Source: Saccharum officinarum (lineage: Eukaryota; Streptophyta; Magnoliopsida; Poales; Poaceae). Taken from it: DNA of 64,000 nucleotides. The notes beneath the pieces are model-generated. The model was given only the letters and a program-made list of their open reading frames with translations, was not told the origin of the DNA and searched no databases. This document shows, one piece after another, positions 62,794-64,000 of this stretch. The stretch covers positions 88,389,489 to 88,453,488 of the forward strand of contig CM036162.1 of assembly GCA_020631735.1 (NCBI GenBank), given 5' to 3'. A program made the translations under genes and the position numbers. Within the stretch, counting starts at the first letter, position 1. Every line of letters begins with the position of its first letter.

Positions 62794-64000
62794 GAACAAA
62801 CATGTCATCAAATTTGCATCTTCGGAGGTGAAGTCAACAAGATAAAGATTGTTGTATCTAAAGCCTTTGAATATCACTTGCTTGTCATCTATCTTTGAAA
62901 CTTCCACTTCATTTGGTGTGAACAAGCATTGGAAGCTAAGGTCACAAAGTTGCCCAACGGATAACAAGTTGAAACTCAATGAAGCAACATAGAGCACATT
63001 TGAGAGAGAGTGATCATGTGATATTGCAATCTTGCCTATACCCTTGACTTTGCTCTTTGTATTATCCCAAATGTGATCTTCTCTTGACATATTTCATTCT
63101 CTTCAATGGTGGTGAACATACGAGGATCACCGGTCATATGTTGAGTGCAACCACTATCAATAACCCAATGAGATCCACCGGTCTTGTAGTTCACCTACAC
63201 ACAATAGATCAAGCTTTTTGTTTAGGGACCCAAACTTGAGAGGGGCCCTTGACTTTCTCCACTAGTGACTTGGCAACCCATATTTTCTTTGGCCTATTCT
63301 TGTTTGGGGGACCCAAAAACATGACTTTCATCTTTCCATTTGAATCTTTTCTTAGCATATAATGAGCATTGAAGGCAAAAGGTCTAGCATGCTTGGGCAA
63401 GGGTTGTGGTGGTGGAGTTTTGCATTCATGAGCAAAGTGACCTTCTTGACCACACTCAACACATCTCTTTGGCTTGGGCTTTGACTTGCTTTGTTGTTGT
63501 TGAGCTTTTGCTTTCTTCTCTTGATTTGCCAAGTACCCAATACCACTTCTATCCATCTTCATTACGGTGTTCATGAGGAGCTCACTTTGCAAATGTTGGC
63601 CTCTTGTGAACTTGCTTAGGCCGGTCTTGAGATGCTCTTTTCTTGCTTGAGCTTTTTGTTTTCTTCAATGAGTGACTCATTAGTTGGTTGCTTCTCAAGA
63701 GCCATCAAACCTTTTAGCTTCTTGTTCTCATTTGCAAGCTTCTCATTCTCATACTTGATCTTGGCATAATCATCATTGTTGCTTGACTCAACCACACTCT
63801 TGCCTTTGCTACTAGAACCTTGCTCAATGCTTTCAATGATCAAATCATCACATGATGTAGCTATATCACACTTAACAACATAGTTAGTAGCATCATGTGT
63901 CTCAAGAGCAAGTTCGTTAGCAACCACAAAACTATCATAGTCAATTTTTAATGTGGTGTATTTGTCCTTTAGAGAATCATATCTAGTGTCGAGCTCATCA
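62794..64000 (-). pseudogene. Sirevirus (Ty1/copia) B gag and protease/pre-integrase fragment
   Basis: On minus from 64000: gag middle region with coiled coil (IKYENEKLANENKKLKGL, 63927-63616), CCHC knuckle CVECGQEGHFAHEC with a Lys/Gln-rich flank (63592-63209), protease-like HWVIDSGCTQHMTGD (about 63185-63140) and gag_pre-integrase LSNVLYVASLSFNLLSVGQL (63090-62794). The frame changes between the pieces. It runs off both sides (gap and window end). Lineage judged from gag layout. Confidence 0.7.

Overview
This is nuclear DNA from a grass, most likely an Andropogoneae relative of sorghum, maize, sugarcane or Miscanthus. The evidence is intron-containing serine carboxypeptidase-like (SCPL) genes, deeply nested LTR retrotransposons, GGCC-type MITEs and Sirevirus LTRs carrying CCGGACGCGTCCGG-type palindromes. 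Two 100-base N runs (44557-44656 and 62694-62793) cut it into three contigs whose relative order and orientation are set only by scaffolding. I see no bacterial-type operons, tRNAs, rRNAs or CRISPR arrays.

Layout. 1-7446: SCPL copy 1, a pseudogene on +. Intron 1 holds a defective Ty3/gypsy-like element, exon 3 is deleted, and the 3' flank holds a MITE with two solo LTRs of one family nested in opposite orientation (7536-13504). About 13900-31890: a DNA-transposon-like element split by a Sirevirus-type solo LTR (14301-31528), which is itself split by a complete Tekay/Del-like chromovirus (element #1, 14968-27728, TSD CCCGC) and another solo LTR (27818-29828). 31891-35200: degenerate transposon relics. 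35368-37784: SCPL copy 2, with all eight exons but a stop in exon 4 and a 4-bp deletion at the catalytic His. 37785-42278: AT-rich repeats and MITEs. 42279-44556: Sirevirus 5' LTR and gag on +, cut by the gap. 44657-55817: a second Tekay/Del-like element (#2), inserted in a Ty1/copia element (55818-57669) that itself sits in exon 4 of a third, minus-strand SCPL fragment. 58051-62693: an inverted near-copy of 857-5627. 62794-64000: Sirevirus gag-pol fragment on -.

Most interesting content. Both chromoviruses carry an extra ORF between the 5' LTR and gag whose first residues copy the histone H3 tail (MARTKQTARKSTG...), followed by a conserved globular region, a long coiled coil and an acidic C-terminus. 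Over the first 12 tail residues, seven codons differ between the two copies and every change is synonymous. Lysines at H3 positions 4 and 9 are kept, while 14, 18 and 23 are Arg or His. The same elements encode a C-terminal chromodomain on the integrase, a domain type known in chromoviruses to read H3K9 methylation. The ORF start and the gag start each sit directly after a CAG that looks like a splice acceptor, downstream of a conserved CAG|GTACAT donor. Separately, the roughly 4 kb LTRs carry what looks like a two-exon protein-coding unit (acidic exon plus a CxxC exon, GC-AG intron) also conserved with mostly synonymous change.

The SCPL copies share promoter, exon structure and 3' flank, so they arose by local duplication. 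None of the three is intact here. They record a decayed tandem cluster invaded repeatedly by retrotransposons.
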